Part shown: positions 42,314 through 51,900 of the stretch, piece after piece
Layout of the letters: every line of letters starts with the position of its first letter
How positions within the stretch are numbered: the stretch's first letter is position 1
Source: DATFKA01 sp042095835
GTDB lineage: Bacteria; Bacteroidota; Bacteroidia; Chitinophagales; Saprospiraceae
Assembly: GCA_042095835.1 (NCBI GenBank)
Contig: JBELML010000007.1
Location: 31,072-95,071 of the forward strand
DNA length: 64,000 bases
Direction of reading: 5' to 3'
The notes under the pieces: model-generated
The model's input: the letters and a program-made list of their open reading frames with translations, nothing else
What the model was told of the DNA's origin: nothing
Databases searched by the model: none
Program-made: the position numbers and the translations under genes

Positions 42314-43702
42314 ATGCAAGATCGGATTCTATTTTTCCTAATACTCCTATCGAGTATCCTTGCTTGTCCAAATCAAGCTTGGGCCCAGCAAGATTTAGGT
42401 TTACATTTTATGCAAGGTACCTGGCAGGCACGTTATACCAACCCCGCGTTTGTTCCTGATCATCGCGTAGTACTCAGCTTGCCCGGATTTTATAATCATT
42501 TCAGGTCGCCTGAGTTCAGCTATCGAGATATTGTACAGACGAATGCCCAAGGCCAAGCTTTTTTGGATTTAGATGCGGCTATCGATGGATTTGCTCCCCG
42601 CAATGTTGTGCAAGAGCAGGCCGATTTGCCCACTTTTGGTTTGGGTATAGCTATTAATAAGGTATATATCGAGCTTGGACATAGCTTTCACTTTCTTTCT
42701 CATGTAGATTTTCCTAAAACCCTAGCCCAACTTGCTTGGCAAGGCAATGCCGTATTTATTGGAGAAACGGTGGAGCTAGCGCCTACCTTCCAGTTGCAAG
42801 CCTACCATAGTACTTATTTGGGACTCTCAAGTGAGGTGAGTGAAGGTATTCGTATCGGAGGACGGATGCGCTATTTATCAGGTATTGGAGACATTTCTAG
42901 TGCTGGGGGACGACTACGACTCACGACAGATGAAGAGATTTACCAATCTACTTTAGATGCCAATTATACTGTCAATAGCACTGGAGCACTCACTTATAAT
43001 GGTTTGACAGATGTAGGGTTTAGCATCAATGATGGTGTTTTTGAGGTGGGACAATTGTTTGCTGAAAATTATGGCCTAGCTTTTGATTTTGGGATTTCCT
43101 ATCAGTTAGAAAAATGGGGTTTTCACATTAGTGCTTTGGATTTGGGCAATATCACCTGGCGCCGAAATCCAGATAATACACAATTGAATGGGAGCTTTGA
43201 ATATGGAGGATTGGATATACTAGAAGACGTCTTATTAGAAGATGTGACGAAGATTTCAATTGCAGATTCCTTGGATGCCATCTATGAGGTGCAATCGAGC
43301 GAAGGAGAATATTCGACCAGCATCCCCAGAAAGTATTATCTCAGTACGACCTACCAGACCAACGAATGGTTGCAAGTAGGTGCTTTAATGTATTTTGAAG
43401 GATTCAAGGGAGAAGTTTATACGAGTTTTGCATTAAGTGGAAATGCTCAAGTCAGTCACTTTTTCTCTGCTGGTTTGCTATATGCCTATACCCCAGAAGT
43501 ACCTTTTAAGGTAGGCTTGAATTCGGCAATTCGACTAGGGCCGTTGCAGGCTGTTTTTGCTACTGATAATCTGTTTACAGCTTTCAATCCAGAAGATAGC
43601 AAGGGTAGCAATTTTCGATTGGGGATCAATTTGGTATTTGCTCAATTGAAAAACCAAAAACCTGGAAAGACGAAGTTAGATGAGCGAGATTTTTTTAGGT
43701 AG
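42314..43702 (+). CDS. DUF5723 outer-membrane beta-barrel protein
   Basis: The 462-residue protein has a signal peptide (residues 1-25, ending AWAQQ). Its opening DLGLHFMQGTWQARYTNPAF, with an asparagine-proline-alanine motif, is typical of DUF5723 and PorV/PorQ-like barrels of Bacteroidota. The rest alternates amphipathic strands (LGLSSEVSEGIRIGGRMRYL, LAFDFGISYQLEKWGFHISA, LLYAYTPEVPFKVGLNSA) and ends in NFRLGINLVFAQLK. It should be an outer-membrane channel-like barrel of about 14 strands. The ATG is 5 bases after the stop of the upstream lipoprotein gene, which suggests a functional pair. The ligand or cargo is unknown. Confidence 0.85.
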   Translation: MQDRILFFLILLSSILACPNQAWAQQDLGLHFMQGTWQARYTNPAFVPDHRVVLSLPGFYNHFRSPEFSYRDIVQTNAQGQAFLDLDAAIDGFAPRNVVQEQADLPTFGLGIAINKVYIELGHSFHFLSHVDFPKTLAQLAWQGNAVFIGETVELAPTFQLQAYHSTYLGLSSEVSEGIRIGGRMRYLSGIGDISSAGGRLRLTTDEEIYQSTLDANYTVNSTGALTYNGLTDVGFSINDGVFEVGQLFAENYGLAFDFGISYQLEKWGFHISALDLGNITWRRNPDNTQLNGSFEYGGLDILEDVLLEDVTKISIADSLDAIYEVQSSEGEYSTSIPRKYYLSTTYQTNEWLQVGALMYFEGFKGEVYTSFALSGNAQVSHFFSAGLLYAYTPEVPFKVGLNSAIRLGPLQAVFATDNLFTAFNPEDSKGSNFRLGINLVFAQLKNQKPGKTKLDERDFFR

Positions 43703-43725
43703 CTCCTACTTTTTGCACAGTGTAT

Positions 43726-44311
43726 TTAGAACTCCCCATCTTCGTATCGATTACGGCCTTGTAGGAAATTACCTTCATCATCGTAATAAAACTCGCTTGT
43801 GCCTCCATCTGGAAAGATCAGGTCGATTTCATAGAAAGTACCTTGACTTGTGAATTCTCTTTCGCATTCCTCGATCTGAGCAGCGGGAAAGCGAGATTGG
43901 ATATCCGATATAATAAAATGCGGCACAGATTCGACGGGGATATGCTCTTCTTCGGTCTCTAGCCAGGTGCCATTTTCAGCAAACTCTACCTCGTATTTTT
44001 GACTGCCAATCTGAAAAATGAATTCACACCAATTATACTCTACACTTCTACGTTTACAGCATTCGTAAGTGGTGATATTAGGATACATTTCCTTGAAAGT
44101 GATCAAAGCAGTTTCGCACCTATTATCAGTAGAGCAAGGTACAATCATCTACTCTAATAGGTTGGGTGTCTGCTGTTTTGCTGCTAGGTTTCACATAGAC
44201 TTCTTCGGGAGCAGAAGGAGAGGTTTCGGCATTCGAAGCAGGAGCTGTCGTACAGTAGATACAAGTGCCGATCACTGCTAATAGTAAGAGACTGTTCCTC
44301 GTTTTGATCAT
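43726..44311 (-). pseudogene. PepSY-like lipoprotein gene with an apparent frameshift
   Basis: Two overlapping minus-strand frames together make one expected protein. The first (44311-44126, 61 residues) supplies a lipoprotein signal (NSLLLLAVIGTCIYC) and a Ser/Pro/Thr linker, and stops at TGA just after DDCTLLY. The second (44148-43726, 140 residues) starts within the first and supplies a PepSY-like, beta-lactamase-inhibitor-like domain: YNWCEFIFQIGSQKYEVEF, GTWLETEEEHIPV and FYYDDEGNFLQGRN. It has no signal of its own although its cysteines suggest export. The frames differ by +1, so a single-base indel near 44126-44148 would join them. Alternatives are a sequencing error or translational coupling of two genes. 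The domain is usually periplasmic with an unknown ligand. Confidence 0.6.
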
Positions 44312-44510
44312 GATCCTTGTTTTTGGAATAAGAAAATTGCTGGTCTTAGTCAGGTTCGGGGTGAAGCAAAAGTAGCCTAATCGACCCGCTATACTTCGAT
44401 TTTTATGCTAAGTTTATATTAAATAATATCCTGCCCTTCATTATTAGCAGGAATGCTCACTGTAGATATTAATGTACCACTAAGGCTATAGTGGTTTGGA
44501 ATCTACTACT

Positions 44511-44651
44511 ATGACCCAACTCTATGGAGCAGTTGATCTATTAATCTGTATCGGTATTGGCTTTACTATCTTAGCTCTGTGCTTGATGATGATCTACTCT
44601 ATGCGAGCAATCCGTATCAAGGAACGCCAATTCAGGGGAGATTGGGAGTGA
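44511..44651 (+). CDS. 46-residue single-helix membrane peptide
   Basis: An ATG at 44511 opens a 46-codon frame ending with TGA at 44649-44651. It encodes MTQLYGAVD, one strong hydrophobic helix (LLICIGIGFTILALCLMMIY) and a basic tail (MRAIRIKERQFRGDWE), obeying the positive-inside rule with the C-terminus in the cytoplasm. The stop directly abuts the stop of the convergent alpha/beta hydrolase gene. I know no family for it. Length alone makes it uncertain, but the membrane-protein-like composition and clean end favour a real small gene. Confidence 0.4.
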   Translation: MTQLYGAVDLLICIGIGFTILALCLMMIYSMRAIRIKERQFRGDWE

Positions 44652-45515
44652 TCATTTTGCTACCAAGTCTAGTAGTACAGGTTTGATTCTTTCCTTGACC
44701 TGTCCAGGTAGAAAATGACTATTGCCGTCCCATTCAATCAATTGCAACTGATCGGCAGGGAGGTGTTCCTTACTCCAGTTGGTATTGGCTTCATAGGGTG
44801 CGATCCAATCATCCATGCAATGCATATGCGTGACGGGGATTTTGATTTTTTTCCAATCTTCGCGTATGGCATCAAGGGCAACGGCATGGCCTATTTTTTC
44901 TACATTGGCCACCTTTATCATACGTGGGAGCAAGCGTTTTGCAACCCAAGTATCTAGCACAGGGTTGAACCAAAATATCTTCTCGGCATCCGGATGGTTT
45001 ACAGGGGCGAGCATTAATAAGGCCTTTAATTTATCAGGATAGCGTGCGGCGTAACTTCCAGAAATGGGTCCACCGTAAGAATAACCGACTAATAGAATGG
45101 TATCTGGCTCGTAATGCTCCAGTACAAAACGCGCAGCTTCTACATGCTTGATGATGGAGGGTTCTCCTTTTCCATAATGACTGTGGCCATAGCCAAGCCG
45201 ATCCATGCTTACCATTAAGGAGTTATTGGTAAAATCTGGATCGATCATATAGTCTTTAAAATCCCCAAAGCCACCGGGTGCTCCATGAAAGAAAAAGATC
45301 AAGGTTTGGGCATTGGTATTGCCTGCTTCTGTCCATCTAATGGGGGCACCACAATACTGTTCGCGATGAATTTTATAAGGGATTGCGGTTTCTTTGAAGG
45401 TCTTGGCAATTTTTCGGTCTGCATAGCGGAATCGAGGTGCCATGAGGTTGATAAAAAGGAGTATAAGGACAAATAATCCGCCTAGGATAAGACTTAGCCA
45501 CTTCAGCCATTTCAT
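44652..45515 (-). CDS. alpha/beta hydrolase with N-terminal membrane anchor
   Basis: Read from MKWLKWLSLILGGLFVLILL at 45515, the protein has 287 residues: an N-terminal membrane helix, then an alpha/beta hydrolase fold. The oxyanion-hole motif is FFHGAPGG, the nucleophile elbow GYSYGG (Ser in the third position), the acid lies in MHCMDDWIAP and the catalytic histidine in DGNSHFLPG. It probably hydrolyses a small ester or amide facing the periplasm. Further in-frame ATG codons upstream lie in tandem repeat DNA (45571-45800) and would add repetitive residues, so they were rejected. It is convergent with the small membrane peptide gene, and the spacer upstream is non-coding for over 500 bases. 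Confidence 0.85.
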   Translation of the reverse strand: MKWLKWLSLILGGLFVLILLFINLMAPRFRYADRKIAKTFKETAIPYKIHREQYCGAPIRWTEAGNTNAQTLIFFFHGAPGGFGDFKDYMIDPDFTNNSLMVSMDRLGYGHSHYGKGEPSIIKHVEAARFVLEHYEPDTILLVGYSYGGPISGSYAARYPDKLKALLMLAPVNHPDAEKIFWFNPVLDTWVAKRLLPRMIKVANVEKIGHAVALDAIREDWKKIKIPVTHMHCMDDWIAPYEANTNWSKEHLPADQLQLIEWDGNSHFLPGQVKERIKPVLLDLVAK

Positions 45516-45570
45516 AATTCGATATTTTAAGGAGTGTTTCTTTGGAGAACAGGTTTTTGGGTGGATAGGT

Positions 45571-45800
45571 TTTGAACCACATAGGACAGATAGGAAACAT
45601 AGAAATTCTGAACCATATAATACATAGCACATAACCATATAAGGGATTATAAGGGCATTTAAGGTTTTTTGAACCACAATAGGACAGATATGAAACATAG
45701 AAATTCTGAACCATATAATACATAGCACATAACACATAATGCATAACCATATAAGGGATTATAAGGGCATTTAAGGTTTTTTAAACCACAATAGGGGCAT
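45571..45800. repeat. intergenic tandem repeat, two units plus a fragment
   Basis: Unit 1 (from 45571) and unit 2 (from 45668) share TTGAACCAC, AGGACAGAT, AAACATAGAAATTCTGAACC, ATATAATACATAGCACATAA and ATAAGGGATTATAAGGGCAT. Unit 2 has a small internal expansion (ACACATAATGCATA). A degenerate start of a third unit follows at 45781. The whole spacer 45516-46058 holds no gene; past 45800 there are further ACATAGCACATAGC strings near 45895-45912. Confidence 0.85.
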
Positions 45801-46058
45801 AGGGGACATAGGTGGTATAGGAACTATGTTTTCTACTGTTTTCTATGTGGTTTCATTTAAGGTTTTAGGAAACCGCAGCACATAACACTTATTACATAGC
45901 ACATAGCACATAGCTTGGGGACTTTAGAGCTGCTTTCCTCTTTAATATTTCTTTGTTTGTATTTTACTTTCAGGGTCTTCTAGATTGTGCCACTATTGGG
46001 TTTGGTTTTTGGGTAGGACCTCCGTAATTTCAGTGAGTTCAAAATCAAAACAGAACGT

Positions 46059-47450
46059 ATGAAAAAATCTATTTGGGTATTCACCCTCAGCTTAATGCTA
46101 CTCAGCTTTTCTTGTAATAAAAAGGTGCGTACTAGTGCTGAAATCACTAGTGATGAAACCGCCATTATGGGAGCCAATGTTATCCCAATGACGGGCGACC
46201 AGAAAATACTGAAGAACCAAACCATTATTATTAAAAATGGGAAGATCCATCAAATTGGACCTGCTAGTGAGGTCAAACCCTCAAAAGGTGCCCAAAAAAT
46301 AAAAGCAGATGGTCAATTTTTAATGCCTGGTCTAACGGAGATGCATGCGCATATTCCAGTGGCTAATAATGGTGACGATAGCTATGTGAAGGAGACCTTG
46401 TTTTTATACTTATCTCAGGGCGTAACGACGATTCGGGGAATGCTTGGAAATCCCTACCATCTAGCACTCAAGAAGCAAATTGAGGAGGAGACGATTCTCA
46501 GCCCTAGAGTTTATACCTCAAGTCCCTCTATGAATGGTAATAGTGTCACTAGTATAGGACAGGCCGAGGAAAAAGTACGCCAGTACAAAACCGATGGCTA
46601 CGATTTTTTGAAGATACATCCTGGTATCCAATTGGAGGTCATGCAGCAACTGGTGACTACGGCACAGGAAATAGGAATGCCTTTTTCGGGGCATGTACCC
46701 GCCGCTGTAGGTATCCGAAATGCACTGAACTATAAGTATGCAACCATTGATCATCTCGATGGCTACGTAACAGGCATGGCTCCCGAAGGCTCAAACGCTG
46801 ATCAAGGTGGTTTTTTTGGTTACGAGTTTACGGACGAAGCAAAGAAGGAACGTATGCGCGAACTCGTACAAATGACCAAAGAAAAAGGGGTGGCCGTAGT
46901 GCCTACCCAAACGCTTTTTACCAGATGGATGTCTCCAAAAAATCCTGCGGCTATGACCAACGAGCCAGAGATGAAATATATGCCTGCTAAAGTACGCTAC
47001 CAATGGCGTCAAAGTAAAGAAAACCTCATTTCTAGTCCGACCTATACCGAGGAAAAACACGCAAGGTTTGTGGCACTACGTGCGAATTTAATGAAAGAGA
47101 TGTACGATAGTGGTGTACAGTTCCTATCAGGCTCCGATGCGCCACAGGTTTTCAATGTGCCGGGCTTCTCTTTGCTGCACGAGCTAGAGGATATGGCTGC
47201 CGCAGGTTTGCCCAATGACTATATTTTGGAAACAAGTACTACCGCTCCGGCAAGTTTCTTTTCCAGTACAGGGCAATATGGCGTGATTCAAAAAGGGGCC
47301 TCAGCTGATTTGATCCTTTTATCGGCTAATCCGTTAGATGATATTGGTAATATCAGAAAGCAAGAGGGCGTAATGGTCAGAGGCCGCTGGTTGAGTAAGG
47401 AAATGATTGCAGCAAAATTGGCGGAGATTGCAGAGAAAAATCAAGGTTAA
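46059..47450 (+). CDS. amidohydrolase (imidazolonepropionase-like) lipoprotein
   Basis: The 463-residue protein has a lipobox signal (SLMLLSFSCNK, Cys19). It is followed by a metal-dependent amidohydrolase barrel: MHAHIPV (His96, His98), the carbamylation-type lysine in YDFLKIHPG, a histidine in FSGHVPAA, another in IDHLDGY and the final Asp in FLSGSDAPQVF. The C-terminal strand KGASADLILLSANPLDDI belongs to the composite beta-sandwich of the family. The likely reaction is hydrolysis of a cyclic amide or dipeptide in the periplasm; the substrate is unknown. The 3' end overlaps the convergent porin gene by 4 bases. The spacer upstream carries tandem repeats. Confidence 0.92.
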   Translation: MKKSIWVFTLSLMLLSFSCNKKVRTSAEITSDETAIMGANVIPMTGDQKILKNQTIIIKNGKIHQIGPASEVKPSKGAQKIKADGQFLMPGLTEMHAHIPVANNGDDSYVKETLFLYLSQGVTTIRGMLGNPYHLALKKQIEEETILSPRVYTSSPSMNGNSVTSIGQAEEKVRQYKTDGYDFLKIHPGIQLEVMQQLVTTAQEIGMPFSGHVPAAVGIRNALNYKYATIDHLDGYVTGMAPEGSNADQGGFFGYEFTDEAKKERMRELVQMTKEKGVAVVPTQTLFTRWMSPKNPAAMTNEPEMKYMPAKVRYQWRQSKENLISSPTYTEEKHARFVALRANLMKEMYDSGVQFLSGSDAPQVFNVPGFSLLHELEDMAAAGLPNDYILETSTTAPASFFSSTGQYGVIQKGASADLILLSANPLDDIGNIRKQEGVMVRGRWLSKEMIAAKLAEIAEKNQG

Positions 47451-48742
47451 ATCACAATATTCAAACCTATACCAAGCCAATCTCCACGCTGGATGGCACC
47501 AAGACCACTTTGAAAGAAATACTGATTTAAGGTAGCGCCGGGCTTAGCTGCTCCGGCGTCTCCATCTTGTATGGTGTAGTGAATAGCTAGTTTTAGTTGG
47601 TGTCGGTTGATATGCCAATTGATACCTATATCATACGCATTATCCTGGCCTGCAAAGTCTCCTACACGATTAGCTCTTGCTTGCTGCAGGGATGATTTGC
47701 CACCACGGAAAAATTTCCACATGATACTAGGTTCTATAAAGTATTTATCAGCTACTATTATATTGTAACTAGACCGGATGAATCCAGTGCTAGAACCGTA
47801 GACGTCATCTTGATCACTCAGTCGGCCAAGCCTCCACAGGCCATAGTATTCCCCATTGATGTTTAGTGCTTTCCAGTTGGCGATGAGATCCATACCTGCT
47901 GAATAGGCAGCATCAGCTCGGTCATTTTTTCCCTGCCAGCTACCTGACAAACCAAGGGTGAGCCCATCGCGCTGATTATAAAAATTAAGGGGGCTATTCC
48001 TTTTGAAACCTTGGTAGGGTCGATCACCTAGGAAAAGTTGTAAGCGACCTGTGTATAAAATAGACCGAGTTTGACTGGTATTACCTCCAGCACTTGGAAA
48101 GCTTGGATTGTGAATGCCTAATTCGTATTGCCCGCCTACTTTTTTATCTGCCTGTCCCAAGGCACCTCCAAGACTTAAACCCGCTGTACGTCCAGGATTG
48201 CGGCCTACCAAATTTTGCCGAATATATGCTTGCGAGAAAGATTTGCTTAGGGAGGGAACCTGGAAAGCAGAAGTGATACTCGATAAACCTACAGCAGGTG
48301 GATAATAGCCGATGTACAAATAAAAATGATCATTTTTTGACGTCAATTTCAAACGTAGAGTCCCTTCCCAAAGCCCAATATTGGGGAAGCTACCATTATT
48401 ACTACCACCATTGAATCCGCTATAGAGGTCCCGGCCTACCATATCAATCGCAGCTACTAATTTGACTTGCAAAAAATCATAAGGCTGTATTTTGAAACCT
48501 AGTCGAGTACGACGAATCAAAAAATTAGTCCTATCTTCTATAGGTAGATATTGCTCGCTTTGAAGATCGTATTGTTGAATGTTGTGCGTATAGGTTCCCC
48601 AAAGTTGGAGTGCTATAATGGGTTGGAATTGGAGGTCTTTATTGAGTGCTGGCCACTGGAAATCCTGCGCCACGTTGATATTTGGAAAGTACAGTATTAG
48701 AATGATGACCCAAGTATAAGCTTTTGTTCTTTTGGCAAACAT
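47447..48742 (-). CDS. porin-like outer-membrane protein
   Basis: The 431-residue protein has a signal peptide (residues 1-25, ending NINVAQ). It resembles phosphate-selective (OprO/OprP type) porins of Bacteroidota: FLIRRTRLGFKIQPYDFLQV, LWEGTLRLKLTSKNDHFYLY and YDIGINWHINRHQLKLAIHY are long amphipathic strands, and the barrel ends with aromatic-rich strand residues (GLNIVI). It would form a trimeric or monomeric channel in the outer membrane; specificity is not predictable. It is read alone on the minus strand, 4 bases convergent with the amidohydrolase. A hairpin terminator at 48923 belongs to the next upstream gene. Confidence 0.8.
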   Translation of the reverse strand: MFAKRTKAYTWVIILILYFPNINVAQDFQWPALNKDLQFQPIIALQLWGTYTHNIQQYDLQSEQYLPIEDRTNFLIRRTRLGFKIQPYDFLQVKLVAAIDMVGRDLYSGFNGGSNNGSFPNIGLWEGTLRLKLTSKNDHFYLYIGYYPPAVGLSSITSAFQVPSLSKSFSQAYIRQNLVGRNPGRTAGLSLGGALGQADKKVGGQYELGIHNPSFPSAGGNTSQTRSILYTGRLQLFLGDRPYQGFKRNSPLNFYNQRDGLTLGLSGSWQGKNDRADAAYSAGMDLIANWKALNINGEYYGLWRLGRLSDQDDVYGSSTGFIRSSYNIIVADKYFIEPSIMWKFFRGGKSSLQQARANRVGDFAGQDNAYDIGINWHINRHQLKLAIHYTIQDGDAGAAKPGATLNQYFFQSGLGAIQRGDWLGIGLNIVI

Positions 48743-48922
48743 CTGTTGGCTTCTAAATTATAGTAGATTTAAAGAAACAAAATTATAAGCTTGCTTAGAA
48801 AAGGCTGGTGACGCAGATCACCTAGCGATCAAAAACTAGAGGTGCATAGGTTCTTAGAAAATAGAGTAGCCTTAAAAGATGTTTTTGATAGCCCAACAAG
48901 GAAACTTTAAACAGCTTCAATA

Positions 48923-48959
48923 TAAAGCCGCAAGAAGTATTTCACTTCTTGCGGCTTTA
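48923..48959 (-). terminator. strong hairpin terminator of the BNR protein gene
   Basis: TAAAGCCGCAAGAAGT (48923-48938) and ACTTCTTGCGGCTTTA (48944-48959) form a perfect 16-bp stem with a 5-base loop. It starts 22 bases after the stop codon of the minus-strand gene 48982-52026 and is followed on that strand by TATTGAAGC, so the stem rather than a long T-run provides the signal. Confidence 0.8.
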
Positions 48960-48981
48960 ATTTAGTTGATGGTGACTGCTC

Positions 48982-51900
48982 TTAATTTAAATCATGCTCC
49001 TTGAGTAAACTATCCAACTTCTGAAGATGACCATCCAATTCTGCGGACAGCTCTTCAAATACCTTATAGGCACCATTGGTTGGTTTGGCATCGCCATTTT
49101 CCACACTTCTGCGCAGAGAAGCCAAGCGATTATTTAGCTTAATCGGGAAATTAAGAGGGTCCTGTCCACTACGATTTTGGACCTGATACAAATCTAGCTC
49201 AATAGCTTGAAGTTGCGTCATCAGGTCCTCCTTATTCATGCCTTTTTCCTCCATCATCTTATATACCTTTCTGATCTTGATGACCGCTTCATTAGCCATG
49301 CTCGTTTTATCACGAATCTGCATTGATAAATCAAATTGCTCTTGCAGGTCTTCCGCAGTGATGCCTTTATAATTAGGATTCATCTTCAACTCGAATGGCA
49401 GGGTCTTGGTATAAGCTCCGGTAGTCATCCGTACTTGGTATTGTCCCAGAGGTGCTTTGGGGCCACGCGCCGGGCGACCACTCCAAATAATCATTCCATC
49501 GAAAGTGGTAGCGCCAGGATAGCGCAAATCCCAAGTGAAGCTATTCATGCCTTTTGCGGTAGTTGGTTTGGAACTGCCACCACGTCTCCACCAAGGAATA
49601 TTAGGGTCGACTTTGTTGACAGGTTCTTTTCCTACAAAAGTATTTACAACAGCACCACTAGCATCGAGGATCTCAAATTTGACCGAGTCTGCCTGCTCTT
49701 TGAGGTAGTACTGAATTTTAGCATTATAAACTCCTCTGATAGGATCGGCTGGCTCAAAAAGAATGGCATCTTCTTGAACGACTTCTTCGGTCAAAGCTCT
49801 TAAAGGACCAATGTCATCTAGTATCCAAAAGCCGCGACCATGAGATCCTAGCACCACGTCATTATCTTTAATTACTAAGTCTCTAATGGGCGTGTCGGGT
49901 AGGTTGAGTTGTAAAGGTTCCCACAATGCGCCATCGTTGAAGGAGACATAAACGCCATGCTCCGTTGCTAGGAATAATAAATCCGGACGAATGTGGTCTT
50001 CACGTATGGCTCTAGCAAAATGACCAGGAGCAATGCCCGTGATGATTTTAGTCCAGGTCTTTCCATAGTCTGTTGTTTTAAAAACGTAGGGTTCTCGATC
50101 ATCTACCTGATAGCGATTGGCCGCCAGGTAGAGCGTACCTGGATTGTGCTTAGACTCATCGATAATACTTATGCGAGAGTATTTAGGCAAATCTTTTGGA
50201 GTAATGTCTTTCCAGTTTTTACCTCCATCTCTAGTGATGTGTACCTTGCCATCATCAGAACCTGTCCAGATGGTGTTGATGTCGTGGTAGGATGGCGCCA
50301 GTGCAAATATAGTCGCATAAATCTCCGGGCCATTCATATCCATCGTGATAATACCACCGGTTTTACCTAGGGTCTCCGGATCAGCGTAGGTCAAGTCTGG
50401 ACTGATTTTCTCCCAGCTCTGGCCATCGTCGGTCGTTTTCCAAAGGTGCTGCGAGCAGGTGTACATCACATTTGGGTCCTGTGGTGCAAACATGATAGGG
50501 AAGGTCCATTGCCAACGCTCTGGCAAAGCACTAGCAGGCTCTCCAGAAAAGAAACGAGGATACACTTGAATATCTCTAATCTGACCATTACTACGATCAT
50601 ATCGGGTCAGCAAGGCTCCTTGGCTACCCGCATAAAAAATATCTGGTTTTGTTGGATGCTGTGTAATCCATCCACTTTCACCGCCACCTACTGCGTAGTA
50701 CCAACCGTGATTAGGACCTCGCGCTTGGCGATGTCCCCAACCGTCACTTGGAACTGCTACCGTACTGTTATCTTGTTGGGCACCAGCTACATGATAAGGT
50801 ACATCACTAGTGGTCATTACGTGGTAGAGCTGAGTGGTAACGTAGTCTTGTTCGGTCCATGTTTTACCACCATTAATACTGACATTGCCACCGCCGTCAT
50901 TGGAGTTAATCATTCGATCTGGATTGTTGGGGTCTATCCATAGATCGTGATTGTCGCCGTGTGGTGTGCGAATCACCTGACCGAAAGTCTTTCCACCATC
51001 AGTAGATTTATACATGCTGGTATTCAAACAATAGACAATATCTTCATTCCAAGGGTCGGCATAGATACGAGAGTAGTAAAAAGCTCTTTGGCGAAGCTTA
51101 CGTTCGCTATTGGTTCTTGTCCAGGTCCAACCTCCGTCGTCGGAGCGGAAGACGCCGCCTTCGTTGGCTTCTACAACGGCCCAAACCCGATTGGAGTTCG
51201 CAGGCGATACGGTGACGCCTATTTTGCCGATTGGTCCTTCAGGCATACCGGGGTTTGTAGTGAGGTCGATCCAAGTATCTCCACCATCTAGAGATTTCCA
51301 CAGTTTACAATCAGGTCCACCGCCCCACATTTTCCAAGCTTTGCGATAGACTTGCCAGGTGCTGGCATAGAGCACTTCTGGGTTGTTTCGATCAATAATC
51401 AAGTCAACGGCACCCGCTTTGTCGCTTACGTACAAGACTTTCTCCCAGTTATTTCCTCCATCTTTAGAGCGGAAGACACCACGCTCTTCATTATCTCCAT
51501 ACGGATGCCCTAAAGCGGCAACATAGACAATGTCTGGATTGGTGGGATGAATGCGAATTCGCGATACGGCCTGGGTTTCTTTTAAACCTAAATGCCTCCA
51601 GGTTTTGCCTCCATCTTTAGATTTATAGACGCCATCTCCTTGAGTGATACTGCCGCGCAACTGTACCTCGCCCATACCAATGTATACGATATCAGGATTG
51701 GTTTCAGCTACTGCTACTGCACCGACGGAGGAGCTGGTGACTTGACCATCAGTTACAGGAAACCACTCGGTACCGCCATCAATGGTTTTCCATAATCCAC
51801 CACCAGTGGCGCCAAAATAATATTCGTTGGGTCGACCGGGACTACCGGAACTACCTAGAGATCGGCCACCTCGATATGGACCGATATTTCGCCATTTGTA

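Noticed and set aside
44126..44148. Programmed ribosomal frameshift in the PepSY-like gene
   Set aside because: No classical slippery heptamer or downstream pseudoknot is evident, so mutation or sequencing error is the simpler reading.
45516..45737. Longer N-terminus of the alpha/beta hydrolase
   Set aside because: The extension is repetitive and lies in tandem repeat DNA; the internal start gives a normal anchor helix.
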